From positions 1 to 7,979 of the forward strand of contig MFAQ01000019.1 in NCBI GenBank assembly GCA_001776275.1: 7,979 nucleotides of DNA, given 5' to 3'. Below the pieces are notes generated by a model. That model did no database searches, had not been told where the DNA came from, and was given only the letters and a program-made list of their open reading frames with translations. Position numbers and translations under genes: made by a program. The stretch comes from Candidatus Collierbacteria bacterium RIFOXYD1_FULL_40_9 (GTDB taxonomy: Bacteria > Patescibacteriota > Microgenomatia > UBA1400 > MFAQ01). Shown in pieces: positions 1 through 6,137 of the stretch (within the stretch, counting starts at the first letter, position 1; each line of letters starts with the position of its first letter).

Positions 1-287
1 GATCAGAAGTGCATTCAGATCCAAATCAAGAAGAAAGATATGCAAGTGATTTCTGGAGTGCAATTGCCTGCTCATCTGGAAGAATAAAGAAATTGAAAGA
101 AAAAATAGGTAGTAGAAGTCATATGGACTCGACCCTTGTCGATATTGCATACGATTTATTTCATAAAGGTAAAGTGTTTTACAACTTAAGAGATATAGAA
201 GGGTCTATTGATCTGGCTGTTAGTATGGCGAGGGAAATCGACAATGTAGACAAAATTCAGGAGAGGCAATTGCAACACTCATCATAA
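1..287 (+). CDS. Unrecognised protein, 5'-truncated (C-terminal ~94 residues)
   Basis: The reading frame is open from the left edge of the window and ends at a TAA at 285-287. A GTG at 9-11 could be a start, but the frame stays open upstream of it, so I treat this as the 3' end of a gene that begins outside the window. The visible part is soluble, charged and probably alpha-helical, with no membrane segment, no cysteine pair and no motif I recognise. The run around residues IKKLKEKIG is lysine-rich, and the C-terminus contains acidic and basic helix-like stretches. It ends 6 bp from the end of trmD, which converges on it, so the two may share a transcription end zone, although I see no clear terminator hairpin there. 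Its function is unknown; I am fairly sure that it is coding but not that the whole product is small. Confidence 0.5.
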   Translation, partial: SEVHSDPNQEERYASDFWSAIACSSGRIKKLKEKIGSRSHMDSTLVDIAYDLFHKGKVFYNLRDIEGSIDLAVSMAREIDNVDKIQERQLQHSS

Positions 288-293
288 AAAGAT

Positions 294-944
294 TTAGTTC
301 CCTTTCCTCCACTTTTCAATTTCACTATGATTCCCAGAAAGTAACACTTCTGGTACTTTCCACCCCTTATACTCCGCCGGTCTAGTGTATTGTGGGTATT
401 CTCTAGTATCACCATCGTTAAAAGACTCCTCGGTAAGCGATTCAGAGTTACCAAGAGCACCAGGCAAAAGGCGCACGACACTGTCTACAACAGTCATTAC
501 AGGTATTTCGCCACCACTGAGCACAAATGGTCCAATACAGATAACTTCATCTACCAAATGCTCGTGGACCCTGTGATCAATACCCTCAAAATGTGGGGCT
601 ATCAATATCAAGTGTTCCTCTTTGGCCAAACTCTCGGCTTTTCTTTGGTTGTACATTTCCCCTTTAGTATCCAAAAGTATCACCTTGGTTTGAGTTTTTG
701 ATTCTTTGAGTTTTTGATCTTTTAGGTCCTGTATTGCTCTCTCTACCACGTCAACTCTCATTACCATTCCAGCCCCACCCCCAAATGGTCTACCATCAAC
801 ACTTTTATAAGCATCACTACTCCAGTCCCGCAAATCATGAACCTTAATATCTACCACTCCAGTTCCAGTAGCTCTGCCGATAATAGAGGTACCAAAAACT
901 CCCTCAAACATTTTGGGAAATATAGTCAAAATATCTATCTTCAT
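294..944 (-). CDS. trmD: tRNA (guanine37-N1)-methyltransferase TrmD, C-terminally short
   Basis: TrmD transfers a methyl group from S-adenosylmethionine to N1 of G37 in tRNAs that read CNN codons and so prevents +1 frameshifting; it is a cytoplasmic dimer of the SPOUT (trefoil-knot) class. The 216-residue product begins MKIDILTIFPKMFEG and carries the family signatures in order: VDGRPFGGGAGMVM (49-62), the knot loops LDTKGE (91-96), APHFEGID (116-123) and IGPFVLSGGE (137-146), DSVVRLLPG (154-162, R158 matching E. coli R154), YPQYTRP (183-189) and VLLSGNH (200-206). Two oddities are visible. The catalytic Asp of E. coli (D169) aligns with Glu173 in TEESF. The protein ends at EKWRKGN, about 40 residues before the end of the 255-residue E. 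coli enzyme, so it lacks the last helices of the C-terminal domain. No continuation is found in other frames, so this is not a simple frameshift. The usual rpsP/rimM/rplS neighbours are absent. The family call is secure. Confidence 0.96.
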   Translation of the reverse strand: MKIDILTIFPKMFEGVFGTSIIGRATGTGVVDIKVHDLRDWSSDAYKSVDGRPFGGGAGMVMRVDVVERAIQDLKDQKLKESKTQTKVILLDTKGEMYNQRKAESLAKEEHLILIAPHFEGIDHRVHEHLVDEVICIGPFVLSGGEIPVMTVVDSVVRLLPGALGNSESLTEESFNDGDTREYPQYTRPAEYKGWKVPEVLLSGNHSEIEKWRKGN

Positions 945-946
945 TA

Positions 947-957
947 ACTATATTTTA
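947..957 (-). promoter_or_regulatory. Putative -10 region of trmD, leaderless geometry
   Basis: Read on the minus strand, TAAAAT (957-952) lies 7 nt before the trmD ATG, with an overlapping alternative TATAGT (952-947). A start of transcription 6-8 nt after TAAAAT would fall on the AUG itself, giving a leaderless mRNA. A GAGG lies about 13 nt before the ATG, too far for a standard Shine-Dalgarno site. I see no good -35 hexamer at 16-18 bp; AAGACA (977-972) is 14 bp away. This is a sequence-based guess. Confidence 0.45.
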
Positions 958-972
958 CCTCACACTTGTATT

Positions 973-1018
973 GTCTTGAGTTCTTGAGTTCTTGAGTTAT
1001 TGGGTTCATGGGTTCTAT
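973..1018. repeat. Degenerate 8-bp tandem repeat, about five units
   Basis: Five consecutive octamers follow the pattern TTCTTGAG: GTCTTGAG (973-980), TTCTTGAG (981-988), TTCTTGAG (989-996), TTATTGGG (997-1004) and TTCATGGG (1005-1012), then a partial unit TTCTAT (1013-1018). The array fills most of the space between the divergent trmD and GT2-GtrA genes and contains the -35 box proposed for the latter. It could be a slippage microsatellite or a set of protein-binding half-sites; the sequence does not decide. Confidence 0.8.
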
Positions 1019-1021
1019 AAT
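992..1021 (+). promoter_or_regulatory. Sigma70-type promoter of the GT2-GtrA gene, leaderless
   Basis: A perfect -10 hexamer TATAAT (1016-1021) is preceded at 18 bp by TTGAGT (992-997), which matches the TTGACA consensus at four of six places. Transcription starting 6-7 nt after the -10 box would begin at 1027-1028, the A of the chosen ATG, so the mRNA should be leaderless. No Shine-Dalgarno sequence is present before this ATG, which agrees. The TTG at 992, an apparent earlier start in frame, is here the start of the -35 box. Confidence 0.7.
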
Positions 1022-1027
1022 AAGCCC

Positions 1028-2209
1028 ATGTCCTTAAAACCTACCGCAGTGGTCGTCATCCCCACCTATAACGAAGCTGGTCAAACACCAAGAATGATTG
1101 AATATCTGATGACAAAAACTTTTCCAAAAATCAAAAACTGGAACATGATTCTTTTTTATGCCGATGGCAATTCACCAGATGGAACAGCCGATGTCATCCG
1201 CAAATATCAAAAAAAGTATAAGAGTCTAAAACTAATGGTAGAAACCAAAAAGGAAGGTATCGGTGCTGCTTATGTCAAGGCTTTTAAGTATGCAATCAAA
1301 GAGTTTGGCGCAGATGTCGTTATTGAATTCGACAGTGACTTCCAACATCCTCCAAAAGACATTCCTATTATGCTCAAAGAAATCGAAAATGGGGCGGACT
1401 ATATTTTAGGTTCGCGCAAGATCAAAGGTGGCAGCAACCCCAAAGGGTGGGGCTTTAAGCGACTTTTTTTTAGTGAAGTTGGCGGTTTTGTTGCCAGAAC
1501 TATTATGTTTTTCCCCACCAAAAACTTTTTTAAGATTACAGACCCCACCACCGGTTTTAAAGCCAGTCGAGTCAAAGGTTTTGTCGATAAAATGGAAATG
1601 GATAAGCTATATACCAGAAGTTTTGGCTACAAGCTAGAATTCTTGTACAAAATGATTAGACTCGGTGCCAAAGTAAAAGAAATCCCTTTGAAGTTTGGCT
1701 TAAGAGATACCGGTGAGTCTAAGATAGAACCCCAAACCGCCAAAGAAATTTTCAGAGTCGCCATACTGCTACGTTTAAATGACCCAACCACCAAAAAGTT
1801 TATCAAGTTCGGCTCCATTGGTCTTTTCGGATTTATAATCAACAAATTAGGTCTAGATTTTTTTGCCAAACAACTCTCCAAAGTAATTACCGAGGTGGGG
1901 CCCAGAAACACTCTGGCAAACGCTATGGCGGCTGAGTTCTCTATTATCAGTAACTTTACTTTTAACAATCTTTGGACTTTCAAAAACGAAAAAATGTCCT
2001 TCGGAAAACGACTTTTAAAAAGATTCGCCGCCTTCAATGTTAGCTCAATAGTCTCCGGTATTGCCTTGCCAAGTTTGGTTATTGGCACTGGCACTCACTA
2101 CTTTGGCGATCAATACAGAACTCTCTTCCTTATCATTGGCGTCGCATGTATCACCGTCCCCCTCAACTGGTTTGTCTACAACAAAGTTATCTGGAAAAAA
2201 GCAAAATAG
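1028..2209 (+). CDS. Polyprenyl-phosphate glycosyltransferase (DPM1-like GT2) fused to GtrA-like membrane domain
   Basis: The 393-residue protein is a two-part enzyme. Residues 7-225 are a GT2 (GT-A fold) domain of the dolichyl-phosphate mannose synthase type: VVIPTYNE (9-16), ADGNSPDGTAD (45-55), the metal-binding FDSDFQHPP (101-109, DxD = D102/D104), DPTTGFKAS (172-180) and LRDTGESKI (225-233), a form of the DPM 'R..G.SK' motif. Residues 258-390 form a GtrA-like domain with about four membrane helices and the typical stretch AAEFSIISNFTFNNLWTF (301-318). Such fusions are known from archaeal and bacterial dolichyl-P-mannose synthases, in which the membrane part anchors the enzyme; a role in moving the lipid-sugar is suspected for GtrA proteins. 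The likely reaction is NDP-hexose plus polyprenyl phosphate giving polyprenyl-P-hexose at the cytoplasmic membrane face; the sugar is not known. I chose the ATG at 1028 because the product then starts one short step before the GT2 core and the ATG sits at the predicted transcription start. It converges on the GT-C gene with a 4-bp gap. Confidence 0.92.
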   Translation: MSLKPTAVVVIPTYNEAGQTPRMIEYLMTKTFPKIKNWNMILFYADGNSPDGTADVIRKYQKKYKSLKLMVETKKEGIGAAYVKAFKYAIKEFGADVVIEFDSDFQHPPKDIPIMLKEIENGADYILGSRKIKGGSNPKGWGFKRLFFSEVGGFVARTIMFFPTKNFFKITDPTTGFKASRVKGFVDKMEMDKLYTRSFGYKLEFLYKMIRLGAKVKEIPLKFGLRDTGESKIEPQTAKEIFRVAILLRLNDPTTKKFIKFGSIGLFGFIINKLGLDFFAKQLSKVITEVGPRNTLANAMAAEFSIISNFTFNNLWTFKNEKMSFGKRLLKRFAAFNVSSIVSGIALPSLVIGTGTHYFGDQYRTLFLIIGVACITVPLNWFVYNKVIWKKAK

Positions 2210-2213
2210 GTTT

Positions 2214-3329
2214 TTACAAATATGGCGCCCAGTCGGCGACAGGACTGGTGTTATGTAGTAAAAAGTTCCAAGAATAAAGCAATATTGGAAGAGCGAGTAT
2301 GGTAAGCATTATCTTAAATTCCTTTTTTTGCAAATATTTATCTAGTCCCATCAATACAAATGGAGCCACAGGTATTATGTATCTGCTTACGTCTCGGTGA
2401 GCCACAAACAGAGTAGAAATAAAGAAGATCCCTGCAAACAGTTGCTCTATCTTCAGCTCTTTCTTTCTAAGAGCCAAAACTCCAAGACCAAAGATTAACC
2501 AGGTCCAAATAATGTCTTCCAACCAAAAGTTCCCAACCCATACTTGTCCTTGTGGTGCAAAGATACTAAACGGTGGAAAAAATAAATGAAAGTTGTCGCC
2601 ACTGTTAAAATAAGCAAAAAAGTCACCCGTTCGCAATTTATATAAATAAAATAGATCAACTATCGCAAGTGGCATTATCAAGATTGGGTAGTATTTCCAC
2701 TCAATCTTTTTATTTTTAATTGACTCAGCAAGAGCATATACACCATAAGCAGCCAAAAGCAGCACTGCCGGGCTCTTGGTCAACATTGCAAAGTACCCCC
2801 ATATTCCCGCCCACCAAAACTTCTCTTTGCGAAAAAAATAAAGACTAGCCAAAATGAAGAAAATAAACCACGGCTCAGGTGAGCCGATTATTCTAAGTGA
2901 CAGGAATCGCGCCGGCAAAAACAAAAAAACAATACTAAGCCAAAGTGGATTAAGGCTAATTTTAAATTCGTTTATATATTTATAAAACATCCCAAAACAT
3001 AAAACACTACCCAAAACAGTTGCCAAAAGCATAGCGTTTGTCCCGGTAGTTACCAGGTCAAACAACCAGATTACACTTGGATAAAGTGGAAAGTGCGCTG
3101 GGTAATACTCAGCAGGCAGCGGGTTAGAAAAATTATTTAATATACTCGCCTTGTCATACCAAGTCTTAGCGACTATTAAATAGTTCGGTCCATCGTAATT
3201 TTTCCACAGTGTTACCGCCCCTTCGCCAAAGTTCATTTGCCAAAAAGGCAAATTTATTTTTAGGTAAAAAGGTAGCCAACTTACAAAAGTAACAAGTAGC
3301 AAACTAGCCACAACAACAATTAGTTTCAT
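2214..3329 (-). CDS. Multi-spanning GT-C glycosyltransferase, PIG-V/PIG-M-like
   Basis: The 371-residue protein is very hydrophobic, with roughly nine to ten membrane segments beginning with an N-terminal one at residues 3-22. The first large outer loop contains NYDGPNYLIVAKTWYD (44-59) followed by YYPAHFPLYP (75-84), resembling the 'D...Y..IA..GY ... FFPLYP' arrangement of PIG-V-type mannosyltransferases; the acidic residue in this loop (D46) is the expected catalytic or metal-binding residue of GT-C enzymes. Further motifs are IIGSPEPWF (147-155), TKSPAVLLL (184-192) and HRDVSRYIIPVAPF (311-324). Known relatives use polyprenyl-phosphate sugars on the outer membrane face, so this enzyme probably uses a lipid-linked hexose made by one of the neighbouring GT2 enzymes; the acceptor is unknown. 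The gene is divergent from the downstream operon, sharing a 27-bp promoter region. An assignment to a specific GT family is uncertain; the class is fairly sure. Confidence 0.82.
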   Translation of the reverse strand: MKLIVVVASLLLVTFVSWLPFYLKINLPFWQMNFGEGAVTLWKNYDGPNYLIVAKTWYDKASILNNFSNPLPAEYYPAHFPLYPSVIWLFDLVTTGTNAMLLATVLGSVLCFGMFYKYINEFKISLNPLWLSIVFLFLPARFLSLRIIGSPEPWFIFFILASLYFFRKEKFWWAGIWGYFAMLTKSPAVLLLAAYGVYALAESIKNKKIEWKYYPILIMPLAIVDLFYLYKLRTGDFFAYFNSGDNFHLFFPPFSIFAPQGQVWVGNFWLEDIIWTWLIFGLGVLALRKKELKIEQLFAGIFFISTLFVAHRDVSRYIIPVAPFVLMGLDKYLQKKEFKIMLTILALPILLYSWNFLLHNTSPVADWAPYL

Positions 3330-3336
3330 TAACTCT

Positions 3337-3346
3337 AGTATATACT
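3337..3346. promoter_or_regulatory. Shared palindromic divergent promoter core AGTATATACT
   Basis: This perfect 10-bp palindrome contains TATACT on both strands: 3341-3346 on plus and 3342-3337 on minus. On the minus strand, TTGTGA (3365-3360) lies 17 bp upstream as a -35 box, and the ATG of the GT-C gene is 7 nt downstream, so that mRNA should be leaderless. On the plus strand, the GT2 ATG at 3357 is 10 nt downstream, giving a leader of about 3-4 nt; I see no convincing plus-strand -35. The two ATGs are only 27 bp apart. Confidence 0.65.
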
Positions 3347-3356
3347 TGTGTGTATC

Positions 3357-4064
3357 ATGTCACAAATTGATCAGATTTCAGTCTTTCTGCCAGCCTACAA
3401 CGAAGAAGCAAATTTAAGGTCAACAATCGAAAATGTCACTACCAACCTCAAGAAAAATTTTGCAGTTTGGGAGCTTATTGTCGTAAACGACGGCTCAAAA
3501 GACAAAACTGGTTCAATTGCTGATAGCTTTGCCAAAAAAGACAAACGCATAAAAGTTATTCATCACAACCCAAACAGAGGCTATGGTCCAGCTCTTATTA
3601 GTGGCCTTTATGCTTGCAAATACCCCTGGATTTCCTTCATAGACTCTGACGGGCAATTTGACTTTTCCGAAATAACCACTCTAACCAAAAAACAACAACA
3701 AACAAACGCAGATCTGGTAATTGGGTTTTACAAAAAAAGGCAAGTTTCTTTTACTAGAAAATTAAATACCAAACTTTGGCAAATAATTGTCTGGCTTATG
3801 TTTGGTTTAAATGTCAAAGATATTGACTGTGGATTTAAACTTATTTCCAAAAAGGTATTAGATAAAATAGAAAAGCTAGAAAGCAAAAGAGGTGCTTTTA
3901 TTAGTAGTGAATTTTTAATCAAGTGTCAAAAGGCGGGTTTTAAAATTGTGCAAGTAGGTGTCAGTCATTACCCGCGCAAAATGGGAGAAGGAACAGGTGC
4001 GAACCTCGACGTTATTATTCAAAGTTTTATTGATCTATTTACTTTATGGCGAAAACTAAAATAA
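3357..4064 (+). CDS. Polyprenyl-phosphate glycosyltransferase, DPM1/DPG-synthase-like GT2
   Basis: The 235-residue protein is a compact GT2 (GT-A fold) enzyme without membrane segments. Motifs in order are VFLPAYNEE (9-17), the nucleotide-binding VVNDGSKDKT (42-51), NPNRGYGPALISG (71-83), the DxD site FIDSDGQFD (94-102, D96/D98), DIDCGFKLI (155-163) and a C-terminal segment near VGVSHYPR. These are typical of dolichyl-phosphate mannose or glucose synthase relatives, which join a hexose from an NDP-sugar to a polyprenyl phosphate at the cytoplasmic face of the membrane. It is the first gene of the operon, and its end overlaps the next gene, an ArnT-like GT-C enzyme that would be a natural user of its product. 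I prefer the ATG at 3357 to a GTG at 3348, because the GTG lies 1 nt after the -10 box and could not be in the transcript. There is no Shine-Dalgarno sequence. Confidence 0.92.
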   Translation: MSQIDQISVFLPAYNEEANLRSTIENVTTNLKKNFAVWELIVVNDGSKDKTGSIADSFAKKDKRIKVIHHNPNRGYGPALISGLYACKYPWISFIDSDGQFDFSEITTLTKKQQQTNADLVIGFYKKRQVSFTRKLNTKLWQIIVWLMFGLNVKDIDCGFKLISKKVLDKIEKLESKRGAFISSEFLIKCQKAGFKIVQVGVSHYPRKMGEGTGANLDVIIQSFIDLFTLWRKLK

Positions 4065-5584
4065 AAAAAGTAACCACCTCAAAAAAGAAATCATTTATAG
4101 AAGTTCTAAAGTCTTTTTTTATTGCCAACAAAACCGAATCAATCCTTTTAATTTTTGTTACTCTTTTGTCATTGGTTCTTAGGCTATACAGAATAGATGA
4201 ATACTTAACTTTCTTGGGCGACGAAGGTCGCGATGTCCGCATAGTAAGGGACTTAATCACCAAAGGTAATCTGGTTTTTATCGGTCCTCAGACAAGTGTG
4301 GGGAACATGTATTTGGGGCCACTTTATTACTATCTTTTAGCACCAGCACTTTTCTTATCTGGACTTAACCCTGTAGGACCGGCTATAGCCAACGCCTTAA
4401 TCGGCACGCTTACTGTTTTGCTTACTTGGTTTGCAGGTAGAGCTTGGTTTGGCAAAGTTGCCGGATTTGTTTCCGCCTTTTTCTTAGCCATTTCACCGGT
4501 TGCAATTATTTATAGCCGATCTTCTTGGAACCCCAACCCAGCCCCCTTATTTGCATTAATTTGTGCCTACTCAATTTATCAGGTGTGGCAAAATCAAAAA
4601 CCAAAATGGATAGTTGTTACAGCTATTTCCCTCGCAGCCGCCTTACAAATGCACTATTTATGTTTACTTCTCATCCCTTTTCTCGGGTTGTTTTGGTTCT
4701 TAAGTCTTAGGTCCCAAAACAAACTACAAAAGTCTGCGCTCTTGCGTTCTAGCGCTCTTGGTTTTTTGATTTTTTTACTTATCATGTCCCCCTTAGTTCT
4801 TTTCGATTTGAAACATGAGGGAATGAATTTCAAGGCCTTCAAAAGTTTCTTCACCGATCGCCAAACGACCATTAATTTAAATCCCGCTAAGTCAGATCGC
4901 TTCCTACCAGTTTTAGAAACCATCAATACCGATCTCTACCTAGCAAGACAAGACCTAGATAGTGTCTGGCCCCTGATTATTTTTATTTGTTTAGTTTTCT
5001 TTGCGCTTGTTGCTAACAAAAACAAGTCCGCAACCTACCTCACAGTTATTTGGATCGCCATTGCTGTTCTTGGGCTCGGGGTATACAAACAACATGTCTA
5101 TATTCACTATCTTGGGTTTATCTATCCAGCTGTTTTTCTCCTACTAGGTCTTATTATCTCCCTAGGAGTCACACACAAAAGCGCAATAGTCAAATTCCTT
5201 AGTCTAAGTCTTTTTGTTTATCTTACCTTTTTGAACGCCAAGTTTTCTCCGCTCTGGCAACAACCAAATCGTCAAATGCAAATTACAGAGAATGCGGTCG
5301 ATTTAATCATCAAGGAGTCAGATGGCAAACCATTCAACTTTGGTCTTATTGCCAAGCAAAATTACGACGAGTCGTATCGTTATTTTTTCGAAAACAAAAA
5401 AGCCAAAATGATCAGGGGAGAAGCAGGAGTTACTGATCAGCTTTTTGTTATTTGTGAAGATGGTGACAAATGCCAGCCCGAAGGAAACCCTGCTTATCAA
5501 ATAGCTATTTTTGGTCCAGCCAAAGTAATTAAGACTTGGCAAATAAATCACTTAAAAATTTATTTACTCAAAAAAACTCCATGA
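4046..5584 (+). CDS. ArnT/PMT-like GT-C membrane glycosyltransferase
   Basis: The 512-residue protein starts with a basic cytoplasmic tail (1-27, rich in Lys) followed by about eleven to twelve hydrophobic segments and a soluble C-terminal portion (about 400-512). The first outer loop has FLGDEGRDVRIVRD (56-69); the acidic pair D59-E60 corresponds to the Asp-Glu of GT39/ArnT-type enzymes that takes part in catalysis. GNMYLGPLYYYL (86-97) and YSRSSWNPNPAPLF (156-169) are further conserved-looking stretches of this subgroup. Such enzymes take a sugar from a polyprenyl-phosphate donor on the outer membrane face and pass it to a lipid, glycan or protein. The tail carries two cysteines (C470, C476). 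Its start overlaps the preceding GT2 gene by 19 bp, with no Shine-Dalgarno site, which suggests coupled translation; its stop overlaps the orn start in ATGA. The family is clear; sugar and acceptor are not. Confidence 0.88.
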   Translation: MAKTKIKKVTTSKKKSFIEVLKSFFIANKTESILLIFVTLLSLVLRLYRIDEYLTFLGDEGRDVRIVRDLITKGNLVFIGPQTSVGNMYLGPLYYYLLAPALFLSGLNPVGPAIANALIGTLTVLLTWFAGRAWFGKVAGFVSAFFLAISPVAIIYSRSSWNPNPAPLFALICAYSIYQVWQNQKPKWIVVTAISLAAALQMHYLCLLLIPFLGLFWFLSLRSQNKLQKSALLRSSALGFLIFLLIMSPLVLFDLKHEGMNFKAFKSFFTDRQTTINLNPAKSDRFLPVLETINTDLYLARQDLDSVWPLIIFICLVFFALVANKNKSATYLTVIWIAIAVLGLGVYKQHVYIHYLGFIYPAVFLLLGLIISLGVTHKSAIVKFLSLSLFVYLTFLNAKFSPLWQQPNRQMQITENAVDLIIKESDGKPFNFGLIAKQNYDESYRYFFENKKAKMIRGEAGVTDQLFVICEDGDKCQPEGNPAYQIAIFGPAKVIKTWQINHLKIYLLKKTP

Positions 5585-6123
5585 GCCCTTTTACCAATGC
5601 ACCACTGTTTTGGATTGATTTAGAATTTACAGATTTGGATGTCAAAAGAGGTAAGATTGTTGAAATAGCTAGTGTCATCACTGACAGCAACTTAAACATT
5701 AAACACATGGGACCTGATCTGGTCATTTATCAACCTCCAGAAGTCTTAGAAGGTATGGTTATGTGGAACCAAAGTCACTTTGAGTACTCAGGTCTGCTCG
5801 AAGAAATCAGATCTTCCAAAATTACCCTTGGTAAGGCCTACCAAAAAACACTAAATTTCCTAAAGCAACATTGCCCATTTCAGTCGGCGATGCTAGCCGG
5901 ATCCTCCGTTTATATAGATAGAGAATTTTTAGGAGAGCAGATGCCAGAGATTTACAACTATCTACATCACCACATTGTCGATGTTAATACTATAAAGGAG
6001 CTAACTAGACGCTGGTATCCAAGAATACCTTTATATCCAAAAAACTACACTCACCGAGCCCAAAGTGACATTATTGATTCCATAAATGAGTTAAAATATT
6101 ACAGGGAGAAGATATTCAAATAA
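5581..6123 (+). CDS. orn: Oligoribonuclease (DEDDh 3'-5' exoribonuclease)
   Basis: Orn degrades very short RNAs, chiefly dinucleotides such as pGpG, to mononucleotides in the cytoplasm, finishing mRNA decay and the breakdown of cyclic di-GMP. The 180-residue protein is as long as E. coli Orn (181) and aligns along its length. The DEDDh residues are all present: D13 and E15 in FWIDLEFTDLD (10-20), D113 in SSVYIDREFL (108-117), and H158 and D163 in THRAQSDI (157-164). ARRW-like LTRRWYP (141-147) and the C-terminal YYRE (173-176) are also Orn-like. An upstream in-frame TTG at 5536 would add 15 residues that do not match the family; I chose the ATG at 5581, which overlaps the preceding stop as ATGA, a common coupled junction. 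It lies between glycosyltransferase genes without an obvious functional link. From memory, Orn is best known from gamma-, beta- and actinobacteria and eukaryotes, so its origin here deserves a tree. Confidence 0.94.
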   Translation: MSPFTNAPLFWIDLEFTDLDVKRGKIVEIASVITDSNLNIKHMGPDLVIYQPPEVLEGMVMWNQSHFEYSGLLEEIRSSKITLGKAYQKTLNFLKQHCPFQSAMLAGSSVYIDREFLGEQMPEIYNYLHHHIVDVNTIKELTRRWYPRIPLYPKNYTHRAQSDIIDSINELKYYREKIFK

Positions 6124-6137
6124 GCACGAACAGATCA

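Noticed and set aside
288..300. Frameshift explaining the short TrmD
   Set aside because: The bases after the stop do not encode the expected C-terminal tail in any frame, and the neighbouring convergent gene begins at once.
390..701. Plus-strand open frames opposite trmD
   Set aside because: trmD is strongly supported by conserved motifs; these frames have no recognisable content.
973..1018. The 8-bp repeat as a CRISPR array
   Set aside because: Units are contiguous without spacers and far too short.
992..1027. TTG start at 992 for the GT2-GtrA gene
   Set aside because: The codon lies in the tandem repeat and forms the -35 box of a good promoter; the extra 12 residues do not belong to the GT2 core.
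1627..2094. Minus-strand open frame of 155 codons inside the GT2-GtrA gene
   Set aside because: It lies opposite a well-supported conserved gene, with no family motif in its translation; it is a shadow frame.
2229..2248. Hairpin CCAGTC/GACTGG as a bidirectional terminator at the 1028-2209/2214-3329 convergence
   Set aside because: The stem is only 6 bp with an 8-nt loop, has no T run on either side, and lies inside the coding end of the minus-strand gene.
3348..3356. GTG start at 3348 for the first GT2 of the operon
   Set aside because: It begins 1 nt after the -10 hexamer, upstream of any transcript from that promoter.
5536..5580. TTG start at 5536 for orn
   Set aside because: It adds 15 residues not found in Orn, and the ATG at 5581 gives a product of normal length with a typical ATGA overlap.
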